This document shows positions 26,858 to 43,917 of a stretch of 64,000 nt of DNA, in pieces. Location: NCBI GenBank assembly GCA_963969345.1, contig OZ017769.1, positions 6,947,725 through 7,011,724 of the forward strand. The letters are read 5' to 3'. A model generated the notes under the pieces. That model worked only from the letters and a program-made list of their open reading frames with translations, made no database searches and had not been told where the DNA came from. The position numbers and the translations under genes were made by a program. The stretch comes from Turbatrix aceti. Lineage: Eukaryota > Nematoda > Chromadorea > Rhabditida > Panagrolaimidae. Each line of letters opens with the position of its first letter. The stretch's first letter is position 1.

Positions 26858-27807
26858 GATCAACCAGTGTCAAAACTTACCGGTTTATACGTATACATGC
26901 TAGGTACACCTAACAACCGTTTCCATGCTCATCACAGTAAACCCACCCACAAGAAAGACAGAACTATCGAGTTTACGTTCCATCTTCTTGCTCCTTCTGC
27001 AGGTCCCAATCATTCTTGTTTGCCCCTTATACCTTACCTTGGCCTTGGTGTACCGCCACTGACACCAGCCGGTTTACAGCAGCGCCAGAGGAAAGCCACA
27101 TGACGCGGGGCCGCGTCCGTCTCCCACCACTTTCTTCAGCTCGCTCTTTACTTTCTTTCACAGACCCTCTTCTCTCGAGGAAGCGCACGCACATTCCATT
27201 GAGTGTGCCTCCAACGTGTGTCCGCAGGCCACATTCGTCACGGGACCAGACAACGTTCGCGAACGCTCTTTTCTGCAAATATTGCGTAGATTTTGGGCTT
27301 GATGCGTTTTTGCGAGATTTTTACGTGTTTCAACGTCTCTTAACTTTGTTTTCCATTATTTTGTCTTTGTTTTTAGTTTTTCTTTACTGTCTCTCTGTAC
27401 TTTAGCACCTTTCCCCCCTGATGACGGGATATCTGATTGCTTTCGATGGTGTTTTCGACTTTTTGCGACCGTTTGTCCTAGCCGATAACGTTTCTGTTTC
27501 TTCGTTCGTTCACGATTGTTTCCCAACATTGAAAAAAATTCAATGCGCTCTTTATCTTGCTAAGTCACGCACACATACCTTACAGCGACAACCCTTTATA
27601 TACTTTTATACTGTATTGAACAAAAAAAATAAATGTTTTAATCATGTTGTTCTGTGATTCGACGATATATGCGGTTTGGTGCCTGGCGATATTTTTATTT
27701 TTACACATTTGATCGTGTTATCTGTTTACGTTTTTGCTCATGTTTATTTATAGGGTTTATAACGTGTTAGCACCTTTGCGGAGGTTACTGAAATAGAATC
27801 AGTTATA
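26858..27807. other. HECT-gene 3'UTR and NAC-alpha promoter region
   Basis: T-rich sequence with no coding exon. AATAAA at 27628-27633 suggests a roughly 790-nt 3'UTR for the HECT gene; the last 150 bp before 27808 should hold the NAC promoter (GTTTATAACG near 27752). Confidence 0.5.
27628..27633 (+). terminator. Poly(A) signal, HECT gene
   Basis: AATAAA in a run of A residues, the first strong signal after the HECT stop codon. Confidence 0.45.
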
Positions 27808-28668
<861 letters not shown>

Positions 28669-29132
28669 CACGTCTTTTTTTTGGTTAAGTCGCAGCGTCT
28701 GCAGGAGGGAGAGTCTTACGCATAAGGCTTCTTCGTGGGTTCCGGTTAGTCTCTGGTTATTTTATCGGCATCCATTTGTGCTTGGTTTTTAATTCATCTT
28801 CTTACATTTTCTTTGGCAGCAGGCTCACGCGTTGTCACCGCCTGCGTGTTGTTTTTTGCTCCCCTCCCTCCCTCTGCATGTCGTTTGCGACCGTTTTTGT
28901 TGTTGATGTGTTACACGGATGAATCGAAATAAAAGGATAATAATAACTCTGTGCAGGGCGACGAGGCACGGCTGTCCTGCCGGGCGGGGCAACTGCTGAT
29001 TGATTGCGCCCCGTTACGCCCCCAAAGCGGCCAGTGGCGTCCGAGCGAGATTAAAGACGGGAGCCACGCGAGCCGTCGCTTCCCTTTCGCAGTGTGACAA
29101 CGAACGCGGCACCAAGAGAGACGTCAGTCAGC
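28669..29132. other. NAC-alpha 3'UTR and PFKFB promoter
   Basis: AATAAA at 28928-28933 probably ends NAC alpha; about 180 bp of GC-rich sequence then precedes the PFKFB ATG. No gene seen. Confidence 0.5.
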
Positions 29133-33664
<4,532 letters not shown>

Positions 33665-34357
33665 CCACAACCCGGGCCCCCTCAACGGCCCCATAGAAAA
33701 ATTTGTTCATCCGTATCATTTATTTTGTTTACTAACACCCTTATTGTTTACGGCCGTCGCCGGCCGCGGAAGAGGCAAAGTCGATGTCATAAAGAGTAGC
33801 TAATCGATGCATGCGGAATGGCGGAAGTAACTGGTTGAGGGGTACATTTCCTGCGGCTGGTATACCTGAACATCACTGGTCGGGGGTTGTTGTCACCTGT
33901 GGTACGTGCGATCGTGATTGCGGGGGAAATGTTCTCTGACGCGAAGAATTCACGTCCTGGCATCCTGGAGCATCTGAAAAATCTGACGTCGCTCGACGCT
34001 TCCTGGTTGGGATTTTTTGATTTTTTTTTGTTGGACGTAAAATCGCGGGCCCGCAGCTGTGCTCGCTGGGATCACTTTGCCAATAAGCACCGCGTTGTTC
34101 ACATCGATGCAAGCGATCACGTTTTGATCGCGTCCTCCGTGATGGATTGGTTCATCAAAACCACGGTGCACGTTTGCGTTTTCTCGCGGGAAAAAAAACG
34201 AAATGCGTCAACGCGATTTTTGATTCTCCCGCGCCGAATTTTGGTAGCTCTAGGGAGGGAATTTTTTGGTGTTTCAAAAATTAGATCGCGTTTTGAATTT
34301 AAAATTTTTAATTTTACCGTTATTAGCGCTTCCGTGACGCGTCCACGGCCACTGTGC
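33665..34357. other. Spacer between PFKFB and the dolichol-kinase-like gene
   Basis: PFKFB 3'UTR and promoter. A frame is open without stop from about 33887 into the next CDS, but it is T-rich, lacks domain similarity and crosses UTR-like sequence, so it is not annotated as coding. Confidence 0.4.
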
Positions 34358-35345
34358 ATGCCAGAGGACGCGCTCGATGGCCCCCTCATCGCGGCGTCGT
34401 GGTCGGCGACGGCGCTCTTTTTCGTGCTCGGACTCTGCCTCGCGGCTTCTCGTCGACCACCCGTGCTGTTGAATGCCCTCCTCGCCGGCGTCGTGGTCTG
34501 GGCCTTCTGGTTCACCGGCTGGCTCGCAGGAGTCGGCCCGATGGACGTCGCCGCGCTTTGCTACTCGCGGCTCTTCGACGGCACTCCGAGGAGGTGAGTT
34601 TCTTCCCTGGTGTTTTTGGATGTTCGTTTGACCGTTGTTTGCGTTCTGCAGGACAGCACTGCTGCTCTTCTTTGTCGTCGAACTCACGGGCTCGCTCGTG
34701 TACTGCGTTCTTCACTCTCTGCGGTCCGGACCGGCGACTTCGGCGGAGCGAAAGTTCTTCCACCTCACAGCGACCCTCATTGCACTCGGCGGACTCTTGA
34801 TTGATCCGGGATTCACCCGCCTGGCTGCTCACCTCGTTCTGCAGATATTTGTCATCATTGAGGTGCTCCGCGCTACCGGCACGCCTCCCTGGAGCACGGC
34901 ACTCAACACGGTGCTCCCCGGCTTCATCGACACCCGCCAAGAATCAGAAGCGTGCATTCTGACACCGATGCTCCTGGTCGCAGGTGTTTTTCTGCCCGTT
35001 CTCCTGGGCCCACCGCCGACCGCCCCGCTGCACCCGGCCCTCTTCGCAGGCGTCGCCACCGTCGGCGTCGGCGACAGTCTCGCGGCCATCGTCGGCACGA
35101 CCTGGGGCCGAACCGGTCTCCCCCACCCTCTGCAACGACGCAAAACCTTCGAAGGCTGTCTGGCGCTCTTCGCCGGTCAGGTCGTCTGCTATTCGTGTCT
35201 TCTCGGCTCTGGCGCGGTTGTTTTTATCCCCCCTGACCTAGGCTGGCTCGCGGCGGCTATTTTGGCGTCAACGCTGCTTGAGGCCATTCTGCCGTGGGGT
35301 GACAACATTTTTATGCCTTTGGTTGCGTGGCTCCTGCTCCGCTAG
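34358..35345 (+). CDS. Dolichol-kinase-like polytopic membrane protein (short form)
   Basis: Exons 34358..34593 and 34652..35345 (phase 2 join) encode 309 residues with about eight hydrophobic segments. Family-type motifs are present: SAERKFFHLTATLIAL, GVGDSLAAIVGTTWGRTGLP, RRKTFEGCLALF, and a final ILPWGDNIFMPLVAWLLLR. These belong to the CTP-dependent dolichol/phytol kinase family. Dolichol kinase makes dolichyl phosphate at the ER for N-glycosylation. The protein is much shorter than human DOLK (538), lacking about 200 N-terminal residues of membrane segments; either upstream exons are missed or the nematode form is reduced. A related polyprenol kinase is also possible. AATAAA at 35399-35404. 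Confidence 0.7.
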
Positions 35346-35398
35346 GCGTGCACGGGTTTTTCGTTGTTCTTTCTTGTTTTTGTTGGTTGCTGGTTACT

Positions 35399-35404
35399 AA
35401 TAAA
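35399..35404 (+). terminator. Poly(A) signal of the dolichol-kinase-like gene
   Basis: AATAAA 54 nt after the stop codon. Confidence 0.55.
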
Positions 35405-35444
35405 AGTGCACTTACTTACTCGGGGGCACTGTTACAGTGGCTTC

Positions 35445-35610
35445 GACTGAATTCCGGAGTCGACTCTGACTCAGAGTCGAGAGTCGGAGTCAAAAGAGTC
35501 GACTCCGAAGAGTCGCGAGTCTTTTGAAAAAAAAAGTACCTTTTTTTTGGGTAAAAGTCACCTTTTTTTTTTTATCAATTTTGAGTATTTCTTATTCAAA
35601 ATTCGGCTCT
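35445..35610. repeat. GAGTC palindromic repeat, copy 2
   Basis: CCGGAGTCGACTCTGACTC and GAGTCGACTCCGAAGAGTCG units followed by a T-rich tail (TTGGGTAAAAGTCACC, TTCTTATTCAAAATTC) parallel the copy at 15464-15640. It lies just past the dolichol-kinase-like gene. The following bases to 36183 are A/T-rich spacer with no gene seen. Confidence 0.7.
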
Positions 35611-36183
35611 ACGACAGTACCGCGAACTTGACCATTGCGCGAACTTTGAATTTATTGGAAAAGCTATTTAGAGGTGGTCTTTAAGCGAAAACAACCATAT
35701 AAAGTTTAATTAAGGTTTCTTCCACGACGAATAAAGGTTTTCGCCTAGAGACCAACCGATTTGCCCGATTTCACCTCCGAAATCTATTTGACCTACCACG
35801 TCAAAATTCATTAAAGCTGCCTACGCTTTGGTGTCTTTTGTGATTTTTCATTTAAAAAAAATTTGAATTGTTATCAATGGGAGCCAAATTTTGGTCAAAT
35901 TGCCCGGAAGGCGTCATTTACTACTTCTGAAGGCTGCGTAAAACTTTTCAACTTAGCATACATTCAATTCATTACAGTTAGACCGACAGACGGGCAGATG
36001 GCGACGCCCTGACCTGACTAGTCGTCGTCCGCGAGTGGGGTTCCTTCTACTGTGACAGACAGATCTGCTGGAGGAGGGGAAGGGAGATAGAAGTCGGAGA
36101 AAAAGTGGTATGAGCAAGAGGGCGAGGTCGTCATCGTCGTGGTAGGAGAATTACTTATAAGATACTTAGGAAGGGGTAATAGG

Positions 36184-39100
36184 TTACTGGAACGAAAAAG
36201 GGTCCTTGGCGGGGGCACCGAAGGGGTTGTTGGCACTGCTGCTGGCGGCGGCGGAGGCGGCTGCTGGTGGGGGCGGCGCGGCGAACGGGTTATTGACAGC
36301 TGCTCCGGCCGGGGGCCAGGCCCCAGGGACGGCTCCGGGGGCCGCAGGGGGTTGCTGATGGCTCATCCAGGCTGGATTCTTACCGGCAATCTCCATATTG
36401 TTTACCAGGTTGGAGAGTGTCGAGTCGATATCCGATTTTGGCGGGTGCTGGATACCCGCTGACGCATTCGCGAAAGGGTCGAAGGCTGAAAAGTGAAAAT
36501 TAGTGCCGCCCGCGATATTTCCCACCCCGCAATCCCGTGTCGTGCCGTTAGCACCCATCCCATCCCAGATCGCGATTGGTCGTGGTCAATATCAAGCTCT
36601 GGTCGTGCCAAGATGACTTACTCTCGCCGACAGCCGCAGGTGCAGCTCCGGGCACCGTTTGTGGCGAGGGAGAAGGCGAAGCTGAAAAAACAGTCAAGGC
36701 CTACAAAAACCCCGTCACCGGGACAAGAACAAACCCTGGGGAGGAGGAGGACGCGAAGGAGGGGGTGCTGCGTATTGCACGTCCTGCGCGAAAGGCGAGG
36801 GAGTCGTGTAGCTCGAGTCATTTCCCGCTAAAATCCACCATCTTAGCCTCAGTCCCAAAAAAAATATAAAAAAACATACAAAAAGGCGTCTGATCGTAGA
36901 TGCCGAGCTGACCAGCTCCAGGAACAGGTATGGGCTGGCTAGGAGCTACCGGGGCTGGCTGAACGGGTGGGGCTTCCGGAGCAGCGGTCACGACGGGTGC
37001 AGGTGGGTAGGTCGGTGGAGCGGGGGCTTCCGGGGGGTACGACGGCACTTGTGCCGGGGCGGGCTGATAAACAGGAGGCGGGGGCTGAGCCGGTGCCGGT
37101 GCCGCGGCGAAGGGATTAAACGGCGACCCCCCAGCCGGAGGATGAGGCGCTTCTTGTGCCAGAAAAGGGTTCGCCGAAGGCATGGGCGGGGGGGCGCCGG
37201 GGTGAAACTGGGGGGCAAAGTGGGGCTGGGCCGGCACGGGAGGTGGCGGATAGTGCTGCTGCTGCGGCGGTGGTTGACCGTCTGAAAATCAGGCAATTGC
37301 TCAACTGTGAACAGTACAAAAAGTCAAAAACTTACAACAACGAACAAAAAAAACGACATCAGTACAGGTGAGGGGTGAGCAAATTTGATTTCATATTTCA
37401 CAGATTTCGGAGACGTTCAGAACGAGCATGACCACGACCAATCAATCCAATCTTTACCACGACCAAACCCCGACACGAGGACCGATCAAAACAAACCTTT
37501 GGAACCGTAGTTTGAAGAATTCGTGTTGGGAAAGGGTTGGAAGGCAGGGGAAGAGCCCGTGAAGCCAACTGAAAGATATACAAACAACCACTATGTGCCA
37601 ATCAATCGACGATCAACGATAACGATAACACCAGTAATAAAAAAAGGGAAACAAATAAAAAAATAAATACTTACAGGGTTGCTGTTGCTGAGGGTATCCT
37701 CCCTGTCCGTGAGGATATCCGCCGTAGAACTGAGGTGTTGCGACCGGTGGCGGAGGTCCGCCAGCCGGAATGAAGGGCGCGAAGGGGTTGTTCGTGTCGA
37801 CATGCGGCTGACGGTAGAGTTCGAGGACATCGCTGTGCGGGATGCCTCCTGGCTGCTGTTGCTGCTGCTGCTGGGGCACCGGCGCCGAGAACAGCAACGA
37901 TCCGTCACCCCCGGACGCCTGTGGAGGCCCGGAAGTCGCTGCAGAAGCCACAGCGGCTGGCGAGGGTGCAGGAGGACGCGAAGGCACTTCGAAGGGATTG
38001 AAATTGCCTCCCGTCTGCAGCTGACGTTGCCGCTGTTCTTCGTACTGCCTCAGGCGTTCCTTCTCTTCCTCAATGTACTTCTGACGTGCGTCCGAGTCGA
38101 TTCCCGATGACATGCCCGAGAGATTGGAGGTCGGCTGCGCGTTCTGTTGCAGCTGCTGGGTGACAAACTGCTGGCTGGACGACGGTGGAGGGCCCTTGCC
38201 GCCCTCGAGGTGGTACAGGTGCGCCTCCAGGGCTTCCAACAGGGACGCAGGTGCCCGCGTGAGGTCCGGGATTTCGCCACGATCGATGCCAACAGATTCG
38301 GCGACCGAAAGGAAGGCGGCGACCTTGTCGAGACGCAGCAGGAAGCTTTTGTACAGGTCAAAGGCCTCGCGCGCCTGCTTTTTGTTCATGTCAAAGAACT
38401 TTTCGAGCAGGTTGATGACGCCGTCGTTGTAGCACGCAAAGAGACGGATCAGGTCCCGGAACATGAGGATGAACGAGCAGTTCACTACGCCGTTGTTCAG
38501 TTCAGAACTCTTGATCTGGAACAAAAAAATGCTCTTCAAAAACCAAAAAAATGTGGCTAGGACTCACCTGAAACTCGAGCAGGGCATCCACCTGGCGCTG
38601 CAGGATAGGCAGCGTCTTGATGAGCTTGTCAGTGTGCATGGTACGCAGCAGACCGTCATCCCGGCCGCGTTTCACCTTGCAGAAGTCAAACGCGCAGGTT
38701 CGGTACGAGTAGACCTTCTCGCTGATGTACTTCGCGTAGCGCTGAACATGCGTGCTCATATCGTAGCCGTTGGTGTTGGCCTTGTCGAGAAAATTAGTCA
38801 GGTCAAAATTCGCGTTGCAAGAGGCGAGATACTGCGAGAAACGCTCGTTGCCGTAGCACATGACGTTGTGGATGGTGATGAGCGCCTTGTAGACGACCAC
38901 CCAGTTGGTGTTCTGCGTTCGCTCGATCAGCATGTTCGCCATCGACGGAATCGACACGTTTGGCTCGTTCGTGCAGTGCAGGAGGTCTAAAAATACACGG
39001 TAAAAATAGAAATGCGTTGAAAAACTCACAATCCAGGTGCTTCTTCTTCGGCGCGACGATTTCCTCGGTGGTGGCCTTGCAAATGGTCTTGCCAAGCTGC

Positions 39101-39204
39101 GAGCCTGCTAGCGCGTGGCGCGCTGCCGTCAGACGATCCGTGATGGTCTGGCCGCCGGTCGTGAACGGCATAGGCTGATGCAGCGCCTTCTCAATCGTCT
39201 GCAT
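36184..39204 (-). CDS. unc-11: Clathrin assembly protein AP180/CALM (UNC-11)
   Basis: Exons 39030..39204, 38568..38986, 37675..38515, 37497..37568, 36880..37281, 36622..36681 and 36184..36485 encode 756 residues. The ANTH domain fills residues 1-290: start [39 protein letters not shown] (phosphoinositide-binding lysines), [35 protein letters not shown] and [20 protein letters not shown]. The remainder is Pro/Gln-rich with repeated NPF and DPF motifs (NPFEV, NPFAP, NPFLA, NPFAA, DPFAN, NPFGA, DPFSF) that bind EH-domain and AP2 partners. It recruits clathrin and sorts synaptobrevin in synaptic vesicle endocytosis. The ANTH part is strikingly close to C. elegans UNC-11. Small exons of 72 and 60 nt in the tail, both phase 1 to phase 1, could be cassette exons. 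Confidence 0.95.
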
Positions 39205-40879
39205 CGCCGTTGTCGTTTGAATCGAATCTAACGGCTTTTCCCCTGCAAAAACGTCGTACAACTGAGTAAGAGTGATATCATTCCGGACAACGAGTAAGAC
39301 GCGGCAGCGGTGTCGATGACTCACAAGAAAACAAATACCAACGACAACGCGTGGGACCGGACAGCGACCAAAAACAAAAGAATATCCACGGAAACGGAAA
39401 CGGACACGCCGTCGAAGAAGACCAGGGGCGACTTTCACGACGAAAAAGAAGAGTTCTCGCAAAGAAAAGAACTTTCAAAAAAAAAGTGCAAACTGCAGTT
39501 TTGGTCGTCGTCGAATCTCGCTACTTTGCCTTCCAGCAATCTCGTAATGCACCCTCGCGACTCCGTCGATCAGGTTTCTCCCGACCAGTCATTAAGGAAA
39601 CTGCCCGGAAAAAATATACACACGCTTGAGCGGGTTCTAGTGCTTTGTTTTCCACGAGTTTTTTTTGTTTGCGCGCAGTCACCGACCGCCTGGTGGCGGA
39701 GCCGGAGTACGTGTGTGTCAACGGGCGTCGACGCCGGCGCCGGCAACATGACGTGCTGCCTGCTGCGCTCCCGGGATCCACGAAAAAGGGAAACACATTT
39801 ATAACGTTACGAAAAATAATATGCAATATTTTTGGCGACTGCAGCCATGGCTAATCGATAATACCCGCGGCGCACAAAAGAGAAGAAGAATATTCTCGAA
39901 TGCATACGCGCAGTGAGGGGAGTGAAACCTGACCATGAGGTGGTGGCGGCGCAGAGCGGCGGCGGCGGCGGCGGCAGGTGACTGGTAAGAAAAAGCAAGC
40001 GCGCAGTCATCACTTTTTGTTTCCTGGTTGTGCGCGACACGCATCTCGCGCTCGTTGGCTGGCTGGCCGAGCTGACAGCTGCTGTACGGATGAATAGGAT
40101 GCAGGTCGATGCTGCTGTGAGTCGGTGGCGATCGATCGAACAACACAACACGCGCAGGCAGCCAGGCGGGCAGCGCAGGTGCAGTTCGACACCAGCGCTG
40201 TCAAAAAGTATTATTTGCGCGCGAATAGATGGTTGTTGCGGGACCGGGGTCCTCGAGAGATGATAGATACGTCGTCTTCGTTCTTCGTCGTCGGCAGCGG
40301 CAGCGAAACGGCGTGGCTCGGATGTGCTTTTTTGCCGCCGCCGCCACCGCTGCTGCGGCCCTGCGCCTCCGACTGGGGGAAAGGAAAAGGCTCGTCGGGA
40401 GAGGAGAAAGCTCGGTCGTCTCTCTTTTTTTATTGATTATCGAATTCTACGCAGTTGAAGCAAGCGAAAGCATGCGCCGGCAAAAAAACGCCACATCCGT
40501 TGCCCGTTGCGCCGCGAAACGCTTCTTTGGCGTGAGTGTAAACAAAGTTGCCAACAGACAACCTCTGTGGGACAACCAAGGCCAAGGGAAAGGTAGAAGA
40601 GTTACACGTTGTAAAATCGATGCGCAGACAGTTGCCGACTACGGCCATGGCTGGCAAATGGACTCTCAAGTTGAGGGCCTTTGAAATAAACTGTTTATCA
40701 CGATTTGGCAAGGAACTGATAATTAATGGGCGAAATGAGATAGAATTTCACAGTTATGTAAGGGGGTGGATGCATGCGTAAACCTTGGAAAATGAATGAA
40801 TGACTAAATTGAACTTGTAAATAAACAGCGAGCGACGAGTCCGGCACCCACACTGGCAGTACGGGCATGACAAATGACA
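39205..40879. other. Spacer between unc-11 and eya
   Basis: About 1.7 kb with unc-11 5' sequence and eya 3' sequence. Short open frames here show no domain. It includes a GGC-rich patch near 39945-39975. No RNA gene recognised. Confidence 0.5.
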
Positions 40880-43800
40880 TCACGGGCCGGAAAGCAGGAC
40901 TTTGTCGAGCGCTATGTAGAAGGCCTCGACGTCTTTGGGCCCGTTTATCCGCCAAAATGGGATGTTTTCCTGAAGCGAAAGAAAAAATTACGGTATGTGG
41001 CGCAAACGCAAAATACGAATATCGAGCACTCACCTTCGAAGCTAATTCGCGCGTTTCCATATTCGATGAAACAATGATCATATTTTTCTTGAAACGTTGC
41101 ACGATTCTGTCGATCACCTCGACGCGGCCAACTTTGTGACTGCTGTAGACGTTTTCAACAGGGACGAAAGCGGCAAAATCGACGAAGAGCAGCTTGGCGA
41201 AGGTGCTGGCGAGGGGCTCGCTGCTGATGACGATGTTGGTATAGCGTTCTGCCGGGGAGCAGCGCTCCATCGCGATTCGCAGACACCGACGATATCTCTC
41301 GAGAGTGCCGTACGAGTCGGCCTGCTTGACGATATCCGCGAGCTGTTCGGCTGTCCCGATCGGCATGAGCTCGCTAATCGCGATCAGTTCATTTTGATTG
41401 TCCTTGCACTGGTTGTACACGTCCTTTATCCGCTGATACCGCATGGCTATCCGCCGCATGTCGCCCATGCTGCTCCGACTCGCCGTCGACGTTGGACTCA
41501 TTTCGGCACGCTGCTGCTGCTGCTGCGGATCCGAGACGGATTTAAGTTCAGGTGAGTTGTTTTCCGCGTCTTGGTTGCCTCCGTAGCACAGTTCCTGTAC
41601 GGGATCGTCCATGTTCGCGTCTTCGATGTTTGTCTGCTCGCATTCCTGGATTTTAAATAACAAAAGACATTATAAACAGTTTTTTTTTAAGTTCAACTCA
41701 CTTCAACATTAGTCATCTGAAAACCCTGACGCAGGATTTTCTCGAGAATGAACTGGGGGCCGCTGCGGTTGTATATGTTGCTGAGCATCATGCAGAGGTC
41801 CTCCAACTCCCAGACAAAGATTCTAGCATAATTTGGCTCGGGACTGGCAATGCCGCTCATAAGCTTCTTTTTCTTGCTTTTTCTGTTGGCCTTGTGCTCG
41901 GTTTTGATGACTCCGGGATACGCGCTGGATGCCAGGGACCCAGACGTTGACGGCGTCGTGGAATCTCCGGCCGTGCTGAGACCAAGCCCTGTATAAGGCA
42001 GGCCCGTGGAGTAATAACCGCTGGCACTATTTCTTCCAGTTCCATTGTAGTAATTATTTGACGCGTTGTAAGCCGTATAATCAAAGCCAGAAGCCGCGGC
42101 TGCCATTGCCGTGTTCCCATACGTGTTGGCCGCTGCGGCAGTCAACCCCGCACTGTAGTACGGGTGAACGGCTGCGGCGGCGGCTGCCGATCCCGCGGCG
42201 ATGTAATTCGCGAATGAGGGAGTTCTGAGATTCGCCGCGGCTGCCATTTGGTAGTACTGCTGAGGGTTGTACATATAAGTACTCGGTGCGGCATAGGCAT
42301 TGGTGGCGGCGTTGTTGTAGTACGCGTTGGAGGCCAGATTATTGAGATTGCGGGCATCCGCGGCGTTGGCGTTGTAAACGGACTCCAGCGCTGTCACCGC
42401 GGTGGACGACGTCTGGTTGGTCATGGCAAAGGGATCGGGGAGCTTTGTGCCAACTGACAGGTGAGGCTGTGGATCGATCGTCGGCCACGCGAGCAGGGCT
42501 TCGGCTTCTTTGGCGGCTGACTGCAAAAATGAAAGTGAAAATGAAACCTTGGTCGGGGAAAGGTCAGGCAAACCAAACGCAGCAGACGTGAACGAAACAA
42601 AACGGAACGGAACTCGGCTAACTCAAATTACATACGTAGATACCTAGATGCGCGAAGCAGGCGGGATGCGACGAAGTAGCACTCACTCGTTTGACTTCGA
42701 CATCGACAGATGTTTGTGTACCCCTCGGTGGGGGATACGCCAAACAAAGGCCGCTTGTGCTGCGCACCAGTGCAAACACAAGCGTCACAAAGCCAAAAAA
42801 AATTTGCCAAAGCGATCGCTTTGGCAAGTGGATTTGCTTTTTCACAGGTGCCGTGCCTGGCTCCCCTGCGAAGTACCTAATACCCTAATTGCGCGGGCGG
42901 TGCGGTTTGCAGGGTAGATGGAATGCATTTTTTATCTTGGGCTAAAGGAGTTGGTGGCTTGCCGGGAGCCAGGCAGACAGGCCCTCGGCCACCAATCGAA
43001 TCGCTGCTGCTCATTCGATGCTGTGTACACGACAAAGGCCGGGCCAAAGGCACAAAAGGTAACCCGATACACTCCCGACACACAGGATGACAAGACGAGT
43101 GTGGGAGCCCCGAGAGTCGACGACGACGATGACTACGACGACGAGCTTCGTCGACAACAACAGCAGCAGCAGCAGCTGCTACGGTGGCTGCGGGCCGTCA
43201 ACTGACCAACCAAGACGACGAAGGATGTTCGATCAGCACGACCAGATGCATGCTTGTTTGCATTTATTATCTGGCTTCGCTTCACTGTCATAACAAGGCC
43301 CAACTTGTGCTGGGTCTACGGTAATGACCATCTTGGCAGCCCGGCGCAAAGCCAATTAGCTCAGTGGAGCGTCGATGCCGCAATATGTTATTTTTGCGAT
43401 AGGACAAGCTTCTTTCTACGCAGAACGACCACCACAACCATCGTCAGACCTGACAGTACGCAATTTGTTCGAGCTTCTTTTTGTTCATTCGAAAAGCAGA
43501 AAAATAGGTTTCGGATTTCGTCTGTTGCGCAACGCGATGGCACAGGGGCGACTAGCTGCGACCTAGATGCCGGCGCGTGGCTGGCTGGCGCCTGGCCACT
43601 TGACCTCGCCGGAGCTCGAAGCCGAGTGCAGGTGAGGGGATCGCCCTCTCCTCCTGCCAAGTGCCAAAGTCAAGTTTGTTTGCCGTGTGTATCCTGGACA
43701 CGGTGCGAGTACGAGGGCGGCAGAGCAATCGATAGCCCCTCTCATCTATCTGCTTTGTCAAACGAAGTAACGTGGTTATTTGAGCCCTACCGAGGGTTTC

Positions 43801-43917
43801 GAATTCGATGCGGACAACATCACCGATATCACACACACACACACGCACACATTTCCCAGCCCCGCGTAAAACAATGACACTCACCAAGTCTTCAGTCGTC
43901 GGCGATGAGGATGCCAT
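40880..43917 (-). CDS. eya-1: Eyes absent (EYA) homologue with lost phosphatase motifs
   Basis: Exons 43885..43917 (tentative), 41702..42520, 41034..41645 and 40880..40969 encode 517 residues. The N-terminal half is Tyr/Ala/Ser/Thr-rich (SNAYYNNAATNAYAAPSTYM), the typical EYA activation region. The C-terminal EYA domain begins YARIFVWELEDLCMML and continues with ECEQTNIEDANMDD, GDMRRIAMRYQRIKDVYNQC, FVPVENVYSSHKVGRVEVID and NIPFWRINGPKDVEAFYIAL, which align with EYA motifs. In active EYA the first motif is DxDxT; here both Asp are Glu and Thr is Leu. The late GDGRDEE motif is replaced by SSNMETRE. The Lys of SSHKVG is kept. EYA normally partners SIX homeoproteins; here probably only as a transcription cofactor. 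If the first exon is wrong, the Met at 42424 gives a shorter start. Confidence 0.85.
42521..43884 (-). other. Large 5' intron of eya
   Basis: GT (43884) to AG (42521) when the tentative first exon is accepted; phase 0 fits. It contains a 24-nt perfect palindrome, CpG-rich stretches and a (CGA)n run near 43117-43150. A donor-like GTGAGTGC near 42680 hints at an alternative first exon. Confidence 0.4.
42804..42827. repeat. 24-nt perfect palindrome centred on GCGATCGC
   Basis: Reads symmetrically outward from GCGATCGC with CCAAA/TTTGG flanks and TTG/CAA ends. It could form a hairpin or bind a dimeric factor. It lies in the eya 5' intron. Confidence 0.7.

Noticed and set aside
33887..34357. Upstream in-frame extension of the dolichol-kinase-like protein
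   Set aside because: Open but T-rich, with no hydrophobic-segment pattern expected of the missing DOLK N-terminus.
42618..42845. Alternative eya first exon ending in VDVEVKR
   Set aside because: The frame compatible with phase 0 has no ATG and a hydrophobic leader unlike EYA; the 43885-43917 exon has an ATG, a good donor and correct phase.
43352..43380. tRNA-like A box (TTAGCTCAGTGGAGCG)
   Set aside because: No matching B box (GGTTCGANTCC) or acceptor-stem pairing follows within 60 nt.
43834..43853. CA microsatellite as regulatory element
   Set aside because: Simple dinucleotide run with no supporting context.
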